32,135 nt of DNA from Peptostreptococcaceae bacterium (GCA_030532905.1 JAUNKE010000027.1:1-32135); one strand, 5' to 3'; positions 17,837 through 25,532 are shown, counted from the stretch's first letter. Numbers and translations: made by a program. The notes: generated by a model not told the origin, from the sequence alone.

Positions 17837-17925
17837 TCGCAGCGGAGCATCGCTTAGGTTCAGCGGTAGTTTGATGACAACGGGCGCGCGCACAGGGGAA
17901 GTGCACAGCGACTGACGGAGGGTTT

Positions 17926-18819
17926 ATGAAACAGTATATTGCCATCGATATTGGCGGAACAAAACTTAAGCATGGAATTATCGACGAAGAGGGGAAATTC
18001 GTTGAGAAATCCGAAACGGCATCCAATGCACACAAAGGGGGAGCTCATTTGGTTGAGCTGGTCACGGGGATATGTAAGGATTATGTGGATAAATACACAA
18101 TCGAAGCGGTGGGGATTTCTACCGCAGGCATGGTAGATGTTGAAAAAGGGGAAATCATCTACGCAGGCAAACAAATTCCGGATTATAAGGGGATAAACTG
18201 GAAAAAGATTATTCGCGAGCAAGTGGGGCTGGCTTGCGAGGTCGAAAATGATGTAAACTGCGCGGGACTTTCGGAAGCGATTAGGGGCGCTGCCAAAGGA
18301 GCGAATATCTGCGTATGCATTACAGTCGGGACGGGGATAGGTTCTTGTATGGTAATAAATGGCGAGGTTTTTCACGGTTCAACCGGTTCCGCTTTTGAAG
18401 TGGGTTATATGCACACGGGTAAAGATGCAATCTATCAGGATTTGGCATCCACCACCGCCTTGATCGAAAAAGTGGCGGCGCGCTATAACAAATCCAAAAG
18501 CGAAATTGACGGACGCTGGATATTTGAACGAGCAAAAATGGGGGACAGCATCTGTAATGAGGAAATTGACAATCTGATGGAAAATCTTGCAATCGGAATT
18601 GCCAACATTTGCTATGTGGTGAATCCGGAGGTCGTTGTGCTGGGTGGGGGGATAATGGAGCAATCCGAGTTTTTGGCACCGCGATTGGGCAACTCGCTCA
18701 AAAAAGTAATGCTCGATGTCATTCGGGAAAAAACGAAATTTACCTTTGCGGAGAATGGGAACAACGCGGGTATGCTGGGGGCGTTTTTTCACATGCGAAG
18801 ACAAATGGGCGAAATGTAA
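17926..18819 (+). CDS. nanK: ROK-family N-acetylmannosamine kinase
   Basis: 297 residues. The ATP-binding DIGGTKLKHGIID (8-20), the catalytic VENDVNCAG region and ITVGTGIGSCMVINGE mark the ROK fold. Position after nanE and nanA makes ManNAc kinase (ManNAc to ManNAc-6-P) the likely activity; glucokinase or another ROK activity cannot be excluded from sequence alone. Odd point: the zinc-binding CxCGxxGC motif usual in ROK proteins is absent; the matching place reads GYMHTGKDAIYQDLAS. The 89-bp gap before it (17837-17925) is G+C-rich and shows no promoter or reading frame. Confidence 0.85.
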   Translation: MKQYIAIDIGGTKLKHGIIDEEGKFVEKSETASNAHKGGAHLVELVTGICKDYVDKYTIEAVGISTAGMVDVEKGEIIYAGKQIPDYKGINWKKIIREQVGLACEVENDVNCAGLSEAIRGAAKGANICVCITVGTGIGSCMVINGEVFHGSTGSAFEVGYMHTGKDAIYQDLASTTALIEKVAARYNKSKSEIDGRWIFERAKMGDSICNEEIDNLMENLAIGIANICYVVNPEVVVLGGGIMEQSEFLAPRLGNSLKKVMLDVIREKTKFTFAENGNNAGMLGAFFHMRRQMGEM

Positions 18820-18823
18820 GACG

Positions 18824-18860
18824 AAAGACAGGTGGTTTGGGAGACCGTCTGTCTTTTGTT
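18824..18860 (+). terminator. Terminator of the sialic acid operon
   Basis: AAAGACAG (18824-18831) pairs with CTGTCTTT (18849-18856), with a partial GGT/ACC inner stem, followed by TGTTTT. Confidence 0.8.
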
Positions 18861-18877
18861 TTACAAAAGTTTTCGGC

Positions 18878-18906
18878 TTGAAAACGGCGTGGGAATATGA
18901 TACATT
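18878..18906 (+). promoter_or_regulatory. Promoter of the split lysO genes
   Basis: TTGAAA (18878-18883), exactly 17 bp, then TACATT (18901-18906). The start codon is only 17 bp after the -10, so the leader is too short for a riboswitch. Confidence 0.65.
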
Positions 18907-18922
18907 GGATTGGGAGGGAAAT

Positions 18923-19216
18923 ATGTCGATTGTAAATCTACTGTTATATATACTGCTTCTGGCAGCGGGAATGCTCTTGAGCCGTTTCAAATTATTCGGC
19001 GACAATCTGTATCATTCCGTCGAGAAAATTCAAATGCTCTGTCTGATGGTGTTGCTCTTTGCGATGGGCATCAGCTTGGGCATGAATGATGAAATTCTAA
19101 AATCGCTTGCGACCATCGGTTTGCGGGGAATTCTATTCGGGCTTTCGACGATTGCGATGAGCATTTTGTTCGTTCATCTTGCAAGCCGGTTTTTACTCAA
19201 AGGAGGCAAGCAATGA
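18923..19216 (+). CDS. LysO-family transporter, N-terminal part
   Basis: 97 residues from the ATG at 18923, set by GGGAGGG just upstream; the frame is open further upstream inside nanK but unsupported. It contains about three membrane helices with MVLLFAMGISLGMNDEILKSL, matching the N-terminal part of lysine exporter LysO (YbjE). In E. coli LysO is one chain of about 300 residues; here this part is a separate gene that overlaps the next by 4 bp (ATGA). Split versions are known in Clostridia, so this looks like a genuine two-subunit form rather than a frameshift: each half has its own start, and the lower one its own ribosome site (AAAGGAGG). Confidence 0.8.
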   Translation: MSIVNLLLYILLLAAGMLLSRFKLFGDNLYHSVEKIQMLCLMVLLFAMGISLGMNDEILKSLATIGLRGILFGLSTIAMSILFVHLASRFLLKGGKQ

Positions 19217-19803
19217 CGAAGAAAATTTTAATTGCGGTCTGCAGCGGCGTGCTGCTCGGTATTTTTTTGCCCGCACCCTTTGAAAAATTCAATTCGCAAA
19301 TCATTCATCTGGGACTTTGCGCGCTGCTGTTCTTTGTCGGCATCGACCTCGGCAAAAGCAATGAGGTTTTTAGAAAGATTAAAATGCTGGGCGCTCGTAT
19401 TTTGATTGTGCCTTTAGCGATTGGAGCGGGCAGCATCGTAGCCGGAATTGTCGTCGGGCTTTTGATGGGCTACCGATGGAACGAAGGTGCGGCGGTCGCA
19501 TCGGGCTTTGCGTGGTACTCTTTGGCGCCGATTTTAATCGCTTCTCATTCGGCGGAGCTCAGCGCGATTGCTTTTTTATCCAATGTGACGAGAGAGGTCT
19601 TTTCGATTATCTTTGTGCCGTGGATTGCCAAATATATCGGATTTTTTGAAGCGATTGCGCCGACGGGAGCGGCAGGCATGGACACGCTTTTGCCGATTGT
19701 GTCCAAAGAGACGGATTCGACAACGGCGGTCGTCTGTTTCGTCAGCGGGGTGATTCTCTCATTCGCCGTTCCGATTCTGGTTACATTTTTCATAGGACTG
19801 TAA
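19213..19803 (+). CDS. lysO: LysO-family lysine exporter, C-terminal part
   Basis: 196 residues, about six membrane helices. ALLFFVGIDLGKS and the conserved AVASGFAWYSLAPILI...LSAIAFLSNVTREVFSI region, then GAAGMDTLLPIVSKETDSTTAVV, are the signature of the DUF340/LysO family, which exports lysine and its toxic analogue thialysine. AAAGGAGG lies upstream inside the first half gene, and the starts overlap (ATGA). Substrate is inferred from the family; no lysine-responsive element is seen. There is no clear terminator between it and the next gene. Confidence 0.85.
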   Translation: MTKKILIAVCSGVLLGIFLPAPFEKFNSQIIHLGLCALLFFVGIDLGKSNEVFRKIKMLGARILIVPLAIGAGSIVAGIVVGLLMGYRWNEGAAVASGFAWYSLAPILIASHSAELSAIAFLSNVTREVFSIIFVPWIAKYIGFFEAIAPTGAAGMDTLLPIVSKETDSTTAVVCFVSGVILSFAVPILVTFFIGL

Positions 19804-19891
19804 TGAATTTTATATTTGAATATTTTTTGCGAGAAATTAGCCATATAAAATAAAAATATACTGAAAAACTATTAAAGAATTTAGTTCAATA

Positions 19892-19900
19892 TGATATAAT
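19892..19900 (+). promoter_or_regulatory. Extended -10 promoter of the XRE-cupin gene
   Basis: TGA-TATAAT (19892-19900), with TTAAAG (19872-19877) at 17 bp as a weak -35. About 60 nt of A-rich leader follow before the start. Confidence 0.65.
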
Positions 19901-19961
19901 AGGTAAAGAAAATGTTTTCGCAAAAAGAATAGGTAAAAGAAAGCTTGCAAAGGGGAAGACT

Positions 19962-20522
19962 ATGCTCGGTGAAAAAATTAGAAACACGAGAAAAAACAAA
20001 GGGTTAAAGCTGGGGGATTTGGCTGAAATCACCAATCTGTCTTCAAGTTATATTTCACAACTTGAACGAGGATTGATCGAGCCGTCGCTGACATCTCTAC
20101 GCAAAATATCCAATGCACTCAATATTCCTATCTATCTTTTGATGGACGATATCAAAAAAGAAAATCCGGTTGTCAAAAAAGACGAGCGGGTAAAGATGTT
20201 TTTTCCAAATTCCGCGGTGTCTTACGAATTGATGACATCGATTGAGAACGGAGAAAAACACGGAGCGAAAATGCTTGCCGCAAAATTCAGCATCCGACCG
20301 CAATCCACCGATATGGATGAATTTACGATTCATGATGCGGAAGAAATTTTGGTGCTGGCGAAGGGCATCATCGAAGTGACGATGGGTAATGATGTGTATG
20401 TACTTCACCCGGGAGATACCATCTATATTCGAAGCAATATTCCGCACAAAATTTCCAATATCGGAGAAACTTTTGCGGAAGGCTACTATATCGTATCGCC
20501 GCCGGGACTCAATAATCTATAA
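19962..20522 (+). CDS. XRE-cupin transcriptional regulator
   Basis: 186 residues. An N-terminal helix-turn-helix (about 1-62: LGEKIRNTRKNKG, LGDLAEITNLSSSYISQLERG) is joined to a C-terminal cupin (about 105-180) containing EEILVLAKGIIEV and HPGDTIYIRSNIPHKISN. This two-domain layout belongs to the PuuR/SinR-like group that senses small ligands such as polyamines, amino acids or sulfur compounds. The neighbours (lysO upstream, tex downstream) do not settle the ligand. An AAGGGG ribosome site precedes the ATG. Confidence 0.92.
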   Translation: MLGEKIRNTRKNKGLKLGDLAEITNLSSSYISQLERGLIEPSLTSLRKISNALNIPIYLLMDDIKKENPVVKKDERVKMFFPNSAVSYELMTSIENGEKHGAKMLAAKFSIRPQSTDMDEFTIHDAEEILVLAKGIIEVTMGNDVYVLHPGDTIYIRSNIPHKISNIGETFAEGYYIVSPPGLNNL

Positions 20523-20523
20523 T

Positions 20524-20552
20524 CAAGTGGGCTGCGTTTTGCAGCCTGTTTG
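20524..20552 (+). terminator. Hairpin between the XRE-cupin gene and tex
   Basis: GGCTGC (20530-20535) pairs with GCAGCC (20541-20546), and G-T and A-T pairs extend the stem to 12 bp. No T-run follows, so termination is probably partial and tex may be read from the same promoter. Confidence 0.45.
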
Positions 20553-20567
20553 TGTCAAAGGAGCTAT

Positions 20568-22718
20568 ATGAATATTTATCAGGTTTTACAAAATGAATTC
20601 AAGCTGCGTCCGGAGCAGGTTGAAAACACGATTGCCTTGATTGACGAAGGCAAAACCATTCCGTTTATCGCGCGTTATCGTAAAGAGCAGACGGGCGAAA
20701 TGTCGGATGAGATACTTAGAGATTTTTTTGAAAGGCTGAAATATCTTCGAAATCTGCTCGAGCGCAAAGAGAGTGTCTTGAATTCGATTGAGGAGCAGGG
20801 CAAGTTGACCGATGAGATACGACTTGCCATCGACAATGCGCAGACGATGGTCGAGGTCGAAGATATCTACGAGCCGTACAAGAAGAAGAAAAAGACCAGA
20901 GCATCCGTTGCGATTGAGAAAGGGTTGGAGCCGCTCTCCATCGTGATTCTGCTGGGGAACGAAAATGTCTATGAGCGCGCGGGCGAATTTATCAATGAAG
21001 AACTGGGCGTGACGAGTGTAGAAGAAGCGGTTCAGGGCGCCAGTGATATTTTGGCGCAGATGATAGCCGAAGATTTTGAGCTCAAAAAATTGATTCGCGA
21101 TGTCGATTTTGACAAGGCGATGATTGAAACCTCGCTCAAAAAAGGCGCAGAAGAAATTGAAAATGCCAAAGTCTATCAGATGTATTTCGAATTCGTCGAG
21201 CGCGTGAGCAAAATCAAATCCTACCAAGTGCTTGCGATAGACAGAGCCGAGCGCGAGGATGTGCTGAAAGTGAAAATCAACCATCCGGATGAAGAAATTT
21301 TCAAGATGGTTTCGGAAAAATATATCCGCAGCGATTTGCATCGCGAGATCATGACGACCATCATTGAAGATGCGCTCAAGAGATTGCTCCTGCCTTCACT
21401 CGAGCGTGAAATCCGCTCCGAGCTGAGCGAAGAGGCGGGCGAGCGTGCGATTTCGGTATTCGGAAAGAACTTGGCGAATCTGTTGATGCAAGGTCCGGTG
21501 CTCGGCAAGACCGTACTCGGATGGGACCCGGCCTTTAGAACGGGTTGCAAGATTGCGGTTGTGGATGATACCGGAAAACTGCTCGCCACGACGACGGTTT
21601 ATCCGACCGAGCCGCAGAACAAAGTTGCGGAAACCAAGGCGACGATTTTGAAGATGATTGATAAATATGCCATCGACCTGATTGCCATCGGAAACGGAAC
21701 CGCATCGCGCGAATCCGAAAAAATTGTAGCCGAAATCATCAAAGATGCCAAAAGAGATGTCAAATATCTGATTGTCAGCGAGGCGGGCGCATCCGTATAT
21801 TCCGCATCCAAACTCGGAACGGAAGAATTCCCCGACCTCAATGTGTCGCTCCGAGGAGCCGTATCCATTGCGCGACGAGTAATCGACCCGCTTGCCGAAT
21901 TGGTTAAAATCGATCCGGAGCATATCGGCGTCGGACAATATCAGCATGATGTCAACCAAGGCAGACTCAAAGAAGCGCTCGGTGGGGTCGTCGAAGCGAG
22001 CGTAAATACCGTAGGCGTGGATCTTAATACCGCATCCGTTGCATTGCTCGGCTATGTGTCCGGCATCAGCTCGGCGGTTGCAAAAAATATCGTGGAATAT
22101 CGCGAGACCGAAGGCAAATTCAAAAACCGAAAAGAATTGCTCAAGGTAAAGCGATTGGGTGCGAGTGCCTTTGAGCAATCCGCAGGCTTTTTGCGAATCA
22201 AAGACTCCGTCGAAGTGCTCGACAATACGGCGGTGCATCCGGAAAGCTATGACAAAGCGAAAGCCCTGATGAAAGAAATCGGAATTACCGAGCAGGATTT
22301 GAGCGAATCAAATCCGGAAGCGATTCGCAAATTGGAAGCCGCCAAAGTAAAAGAATTGGCGAGCAAGCTCGACATCGGGGTACCGACGCTGAAAGATATC
22401 ATTGCCGAAATCAAAAAGCCGGGACGCGATGTGCGTGAAAATCTCAATCCCGTCATACTCAAGTCCGATGTGCTGAACATCGACGATTTGACGATTGGGA
22501 TGAAGCTCGACGGCACCGTTCGAAATGTCGTGGACTTCGGTGCATTTGTCGATATCGGATTGAAAAATGACGGCTTGGTGCATATTTCCAAACTGAGCAA
22601 CAAATATGTCAAAAATCCGATGGATGTCGTTTCCGTCGGCGATGTCGTTTCCGTAACCGTTATCGGCATCGACAAAGAGAGAGAAAAGATCCAACTTTCG
22701 ATGAAAGATGAATTATAA
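20568..22718 (+). CDS. tex: Tex family RNA-binding protein
   Basis: 716 residues from the ATG at 20568, with AAAGGAG (20557-20563) upstream. The domain order is that of Tex: N-terminal helical region (RPEQVENTIALIDEGKTIPFIARYRKEQTG), YqgF-like RNase H fold from about residue 318 (VLGWDPAFRTGCKIAVVD), helix-hairpin-helix around 490-560 (VDLNTASVALLGYVSGIS), and a C-terminal S1 domain from about 640 (GTVRNVVDFGAFVDIG...GLVHIS). Tex binds nucleic acids and affects transcription and stress fitness; its exact role is not settled. A strong terminator follows. Confidence 0.97.
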   Translation: MNIYQVLQNEFKLRPEQVENTIALIDEGKTIPFIARYRKEQTGEMSDEILRDFFERLKYLRNLLERKESVLNSIEEQGKLTDEIRLAIDNAQTMVEVEDIYEPYKKKKKTRASVAIEKGLEPLSIVILLGNENVYERAGEFINEELGVTSVEEAVQGASDILAQMIAEDFELKKLIRDVDFDKAMIETSLKKGAEEIENAKVYQMYFEFVERVSKIKSYQVLAIDRAEREDVLKVKINHPDEEIFKMVSEKYIRSDLHREIMTTIIEDALKRLLLPSLEREIRSELSEEAGERAISVFGKNLANLLMQGPVLGKTVLGWDPAFRTGCKIAVVDDTGKLLATTTVYPTEPQNKVAETKATILKMIDKYAIDLIAIGNGTASRESEKIVAEIIKDAKRDVKYLIVSEAGASVYSASKLGTEEFPDLNVSLRGAVSIARRVIDPLAELVKIDPEHIGVGQYQHDVNQGRLKEALGGVVEASVNTVGVDLNTASVALLGYVSGISSAVAKNIVEYRETEGKFKNRKELLKVKRLGASAFEQSAGFLRIKDSVEVLDNTAVHPESYDKAKALMKEIGITEQDLSESNPEAIRKLEAAKVKELASKLDIGVPTLKDIIAEIKKPGRDVRENLNPVILKSDVLNIDDLTIGMKLDGTVRNVVDFGAFVDIGLKNDGLVHISKLSNKYVKNPMDVVSVGDVVSVTVIGIDKEREKIQLSMKDEL

Positions 22719-22724
22719 TAGAAG

Positions 22725-22757
22725 GGGATAAGTCTGAAAAGGCTTATCTCTTTTTTT
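22725..22757 (+). terminator. Terminator after tex
   Basis: GGGATAAGTC (22725-22734) pairs with GGCTTATCTC (22741-22750) through Watson-Crick and G-T pairs around TGAAAA, followed by seven T. Confidence 0.9.
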
Positions 22758-22763
22758 ATAAAT

Positions 22764-22777
22764 GTAACTCATGTTAC
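22764..22777. promoter_or_regulatory. Palindromic operator of fprA-ric
   Basis: GTAAC-TCAT-GTTAC is a perfect 5+4+5 palindrome of Crp/Fnr-family type. Its centre (22770.5) is 29.5 bp before the -10 box TACAAT (22800-22805), that is about -41.5 from the expected start, the class II activator position. The matching -35 region (CGGTAT) is poor, as expected for an activated promoter. The asr operon has an almost identical site at the same offset. Confidence 0.75.
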
Positions 22778-22799
22778 GGTATTTTTTCATTTGGAGGAA

Positions 22800-22805
22800 T
22801 ACAAT
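22800..22805 (+). promoter_or_regulatory. -10 box of fprA-ric
   Basis: TACAAT with no recognisable -35 but an operator palindrome in its place. It gives a leader of about 53 nt ending in AAGGAGG (22853-22859). Confidence 0.55.
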
Positions 22806-22864
22806 AAAAGAAAGGAACTAAGGGAGGAGATATTCACCATTTATGACAGATTAAGGAGGTTGTT

Positions 22865-24058
22865 ATGAGAAGGCATGTAAAATCAAATGTTTCGTGGTTG
22901 GGATTCATCGACTGGGAATTGACGCAATTTCATGGAGACGACTATTCCGTTTTCAACGGCTCCAGTCAAAACGCATATTTGATTGAGGAAGAAAAAACCG
23001 TATTGATAGATACCGTTTGGAAACCTCATGACCAATATTTCGTTGAGAATCTGAAGAAAGAGATCGATCTCAAAAAAATTGACTATATCATTGTAAATCA
23101 TGGCGAAATTGACCACTCCGGCGCGTTGCCGTCTTTGATGAAAGAAATTCCCGACACACCGATCTACTGCACGAAAAATGCGGTGAACAGTTTGAAAGGA
23201 CAATTTCATCAGGATTGGAATTTCAATGTGGTCAAAACCGGCGACACTTTGGATATCGGAAACGGAAAGCAGCTTATCTTTGTTGAAATGAAAATGCTGC
23301 ATTGGCCGGATTCGATGGCGACCTATCTGACGGGTGACAATATTTTATTCTCCAACGATGCTTTCGGTCAGCATTTTGCGGTGCAGGAACTTTTTAATGA
23401 CAAAGCCGACAAATGCTTGCTCGACAAGGAAGCGATGAAATATTACGCCAATATACTCAATCCGTTTTCACCGCTCGTCAAAAGAAAATTGGAAGAAATT
23501 ATTTCATTCAATCTGCCAATCGACATCATCGCGCCGTCGCATGGCGTGATTTGGCGAGACAATCCGTTGCAGATTGTTGAAAAATACAGCCAATGGTGCA
23601 ATGACTATCAGGAAAATCAAATCACCATCGTCTATGATACGATGTGGGAGGCGACCGCGTCGATGGCGCATCTGTTGGGCGAGTACCTTCATGAGTTTTC
23701 GCCGGATACGGTGGTGAAAATTTACAACTGCGCAAAAGAAGATAAGAACGAAATTATGACGGAAGTATTCAAATCCAAAGCCATCGCGGTGGGCTCTCCG
23801 ACGGTCGGAAAAGATATCCTCTCCAGCGTGGCGGGTTGGCTGCACTTTTTGAAGTCGCTTGAATTCAAAAAGAAAAAAGCGGCGGCGTTCGGCACTTACG
23901 GTTGGTCGGGCGAAGCGCCGAAGGTGATTCAAAAATCTTTGGCGGACGCGGGATTTGAAACGATTGAGACATTCGCGAATGTAAATTGGACCATGAAGGA
24001 TGACGACCGCGAGCAAATCAAAAAAATTGCGGAAGAACTCGTCAAAGCATGCGGATAG
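22865..24058 (+). CDS. fprA: Flavodiiron protein (oxygen/nitric oxide reductase)
   Basis: 397 residues, the length of class A flavodiiron proteins with no rubredoxin tail. The beta-lactamase-like domain (about 1-250) has diiron ligands His79, Glu81 and Asp83 in NHGEIDHSG, His146 in LHWPDS, Asp165 in SNDAFG and His226 in PSHGVIW. The C-terminal flavodoxin domain (about 254-397) starts ITIVYDTMWEAT and binds FMN. Such enzymes reduce O2 to water or NO to N2O in the cytosol of anaerobes. The gene is followed after 12 bp by ric, with which it shares a promoter and operator. O2 versus NO preference cannot be read from the sequence. Confidence 0.96.
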   Translation: MRRHVKSNVSWLGFIDWELTQFHGDDYSVFNGSSQNAYLIEEEKTVLIDTVWKPHDQYFVENLKKEIDLKKIDYIIVNHGEIDHSGALPSLMKEIPDTPIYCTKNAVNSLKGQFHQDWNFNVVKTGDTLDIGNGKQLIFVEMKMLHWPDSMATYLTGDNILFSNDAFGQHFAVQELFNDKADKCLLDKEAMKYYANILNPFSPLVKRKLEEIISFNLPIDIIAPSHGVIWRDNPLQIVEKYSQWCNDYQENQITIVYDTMWEATASMAHLLGEYLHEFSPDTVVKIYNCAKEDKNEIMTEVFKSKAIAVGSPTVGKDILSSVAGWLHFLKSLEFKKKKAAAFGTYGWSGEAPKVIQKSLADAGFETIETFANVNWTMKDDDREQIKKIAEELVKACG

Positions 24059-24070
24059 AAAGAAGGAGTT

Positions 24071-24715
24071 ATGATTACAAAAACAATGAAAGTGGAGCAG
24101 GCGGTCAAGGAGCGCCCCAATATCGTGGAACTGCTCAGCGAAAACAATATCGATTTTTGTTGCGGAGGCTGGCAAATTCTGGAAGATGCCGTTGCAAAGC
24201 AGGGTTTGGATGTGGACGATTTTGTGGCGCAACTGAATCGCTATGAATCGACAAAAGAAATAAATGATTGGCGACAGGCGCTTCAAATGAGCAAGAAAGA
24301 ATTGGTCAACTACATCGTCAACACTCATCATCGAAAAGAAGAAGAATTGGTTGAAGAAGTGGAGAAGCTGCTGGCGAAAATTCTCTATGTGCATTATGCG
24401 CAACATGCGGAAGAACTCACCGCCATCTATCAAACTTTTTTGGCACTCAAGCAAGATTTGATGCCGCATTTTGCGGATGAAGAAAAGATTGTTTTTCCAA
24501 ACGCCTTACAAGCGGATGTGGATTGGAGCAAGCTGCGGGACGACCATGAACAAGTCGGTGAGATTTTGAAAAAACTTCAGAACTTGACGAATGATTTCAC
24601 ACCGCCGGCAGATGCCTGCCGAACCTATCAACTGGCATTTCAAAAATTGCATGAGCTGGTCGATGATATCCATCTTCATGTATTCTTGGAAAACTCGGTG
24701 CTGTTCGAGCAATAA
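24071..24715 (+). CDS. ric: Iron-sulfur cluster repair di-iron protein RIC (ScdA/YtfE)
   Basis: 214 residues. The N-terminal ScdA_N domain (about 1-60) has the conserved NIDFCCGGW with Cys30-Cys31. The hemerythrin-like four-helix domain (about 78-214) supplies His/Glu iron ligands in HHRKEEE, HYAQHAEE, HFADEEKIVFP, DDHEQV and HLHVFLENSVLF. RIC proteins restore iron-sulfur clusters damaged by nitric oxide or oxidants. Pairing with the flavodiiron protein in one transcript makes a combined detoxify-and-repair unit. AAGGAG precedes the ATG; a strong terminator follows. Confidence 0.95.
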   Translation: MITKTMKVEQAVKERPNIVELLSENNIDFCCGGWQILEDAVAKQGLDVDDFVAQLNRYESTKEINDWRQALQMSKKELVNYIVNTHHRKEEELVEEVEKLLAKILYVHYAQHAEELTAIYQTFLALKQDLMPHFADEEKIVFPNALQADVDWSKLRDDHEQVGEILKKLQNLTNDFTPPADACRTYQLAFQKLHELVDDIHLHVFLENSVLFEQ

Positions 24716-24720
24716 AAAGG

Positions 24721-24762
24721 AAGCTGTTGCAAAATGAAATTCTTATTTTGCGACAGCTTTTT
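24721..24762 (+). terminator. Terminator after ric
   Basis: AAGCTGTTGCAAAAT (24721-24735) pairs with ATTTTGCGACAGCTT (24745-24759) over 15 bp with one G-T pair, followed by T residues. Confidence 0.9.
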
Positions 24763-24789
24763 GTGCAATGGATGCAAAAATGATATAAT
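24761..24789 (+). promoter_or_regulatory. Promoter of the NimA-like gene
   Basis: TTGTGC (24761-24766), 17 bp, then an extended -10 TGA-TATAAT (24781-24789). The -35 begins in the tail of the ric terminator. No palindrome like those of the flanking operons occupies the -41 region. Confidence 0.75.
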
Positions 24790-24820
24790 GGACGAAAGCG
24801 ATTGATACAGGAGGTGTTTT

Positions 24821-25402
24821 ATGCGCAGAAAAGACAGAGAGATGGGCGAAGAATTTGCGCTGCAAGTGATAGATAAAGCAAGATTCGGCGTGATGAGTTT
24901 GGTGGATGACCAAGAGGCTTACGGCATTCCGCTCTCGATTGCACGCATCGGCAGAAAATTATATTTTCATTCCGCCAAGGCGGGTAAAAAAGTGGAGCTT
25001 ATTCCTAAAAATCCGAAAGTGCACATCAGCTTTGTCGGAGAGCATCATGTACCGACGGTGTTTGACAAAAATGCGGTGGAGGAAATGACGAGCGAGCCGG
25101 AAAAATTTGCGCAGTTGACCAGCAAAATTTTTACGACCGAATTTGAATCGGCGATGGTGCTCGGCTTCATTCAAAAATTGGAAAACGACGACGAGAAAAT
25201 AAAAGGCTTGCGCGCGATTTGCGAAAAATTCACGCCGCAATGGATGGCATATTTCGACAAGGCGATAGCAAGCGGTCTCAAAGTCACCGATGTCTATGTC
25301 ATCGATATTGAAGAACTGACGGCAAAGCGAAAGAAATTTGACGCCTTCGGGGAAGAGATGAAATGGCAGCGCATGGAAGAATCAAAAGAGAAAGGATTAT
25401 AA
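24821..25402 (+). CDS. NimA-like pyridoxamine 5'-phosphate oxidase family protein
   Basis: 193 residues. MRRKDREM at the N-terminus, KARFGVMSL and GIPLSIARIGRKLYFHSAKAGKKVELI correspond to the FMN-binding split barrel of the NimA/PNPOx-like family, and a helical C-terminal extension follows. Members are small cytosolic flavoproteins; some NimA proteins reduce 5-nitroimidazoles, but most relatives have unknown substrates, so resistance should not be assumed. It has its own promoter between two redox-stress operons. CAGGAGG precedes the ATG. Confidence 0.85.
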   Translation: MRRKDREMGEEFALQVIDKARFGVMSLVDDQEAYGIPLSIARIGRKLYFHSAKAGKKVELIPKNPKVHISFVGEHHVPTVFDKNAVEEMTSEPEKFAQLTSKIFTTEFESAMVLGFIQKLENDDEKIKGLRAICEKFTPQWMAYFDKAIASGLKVTDVYVIDIEELTAKRKKFDAFGEEMKWQRMEESKEKGL

Positions 25403-25430
25403 AAAATAAAAAAATAAGCCTTAAAAGTGA

Positions 25431-25454
25431 AATCTGTAATATATGTTACAGATT
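25431..25454. promoter_or_regulatory. Palindromic operator of asrABC, overlapping a terminator-like hairpin
   Basis: The core GTAAT-ATAT-GTTAC (25436-25449) differs from the fprA operator by one base in the left half site. The palindrome extends outward to 10-bp arms (25431-25440 with 25445-25454, 9 of 10 paired). Its centre (25442.5) is 29.5 bp before the -10 box at 25472. The same inverted repeat, followed by TTTCTTTT, could also terminate transcription of the preceding gene. Confidence 0.75.
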
Positions 25455-25468
25455 TTTCTTTTAACCTA

Positions 25469-25477
25469 TGCTATACT
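25469..25477 (+). promoter_or_regulatory. Extended -10 box of the asr operon
   Basis: TGC-TATACT (25469-25477). The -35 zone (TTTTCT) is poor and the operator occupies the upstream contact zone, indicating an activator-dependent promoter. Confidence 0.6.
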
Positions 25478-25495
25478 CCAAACAGGTAATGTTAT

Positions 25496-25511
25496 GGAGT
25501 TTTGAAACTCC
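25496..25511 (+). other. Hairpin near the 5' end of the asr mRNA
   Basis: GGAGTT (25496-25501) and AACTCC (25506-25511) form a 6-bp stem with a TTGA loop, about 12 nt after the predicted start and 10 nt before the ribosome site. It may stabilise the 5' end or tune translation. Confidence 0.45.
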
Positions 25512-25532
25512 GAGGTATGTAAGGAGAATATT

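Noticed and set aside
17837..17925. G+C-rich gap between nanA and nanK as a possible regulatory RNA or scar
   Set aside because: No stable hairpin, promoter or reading frame was found; it may only be a longer intergenic spacer.
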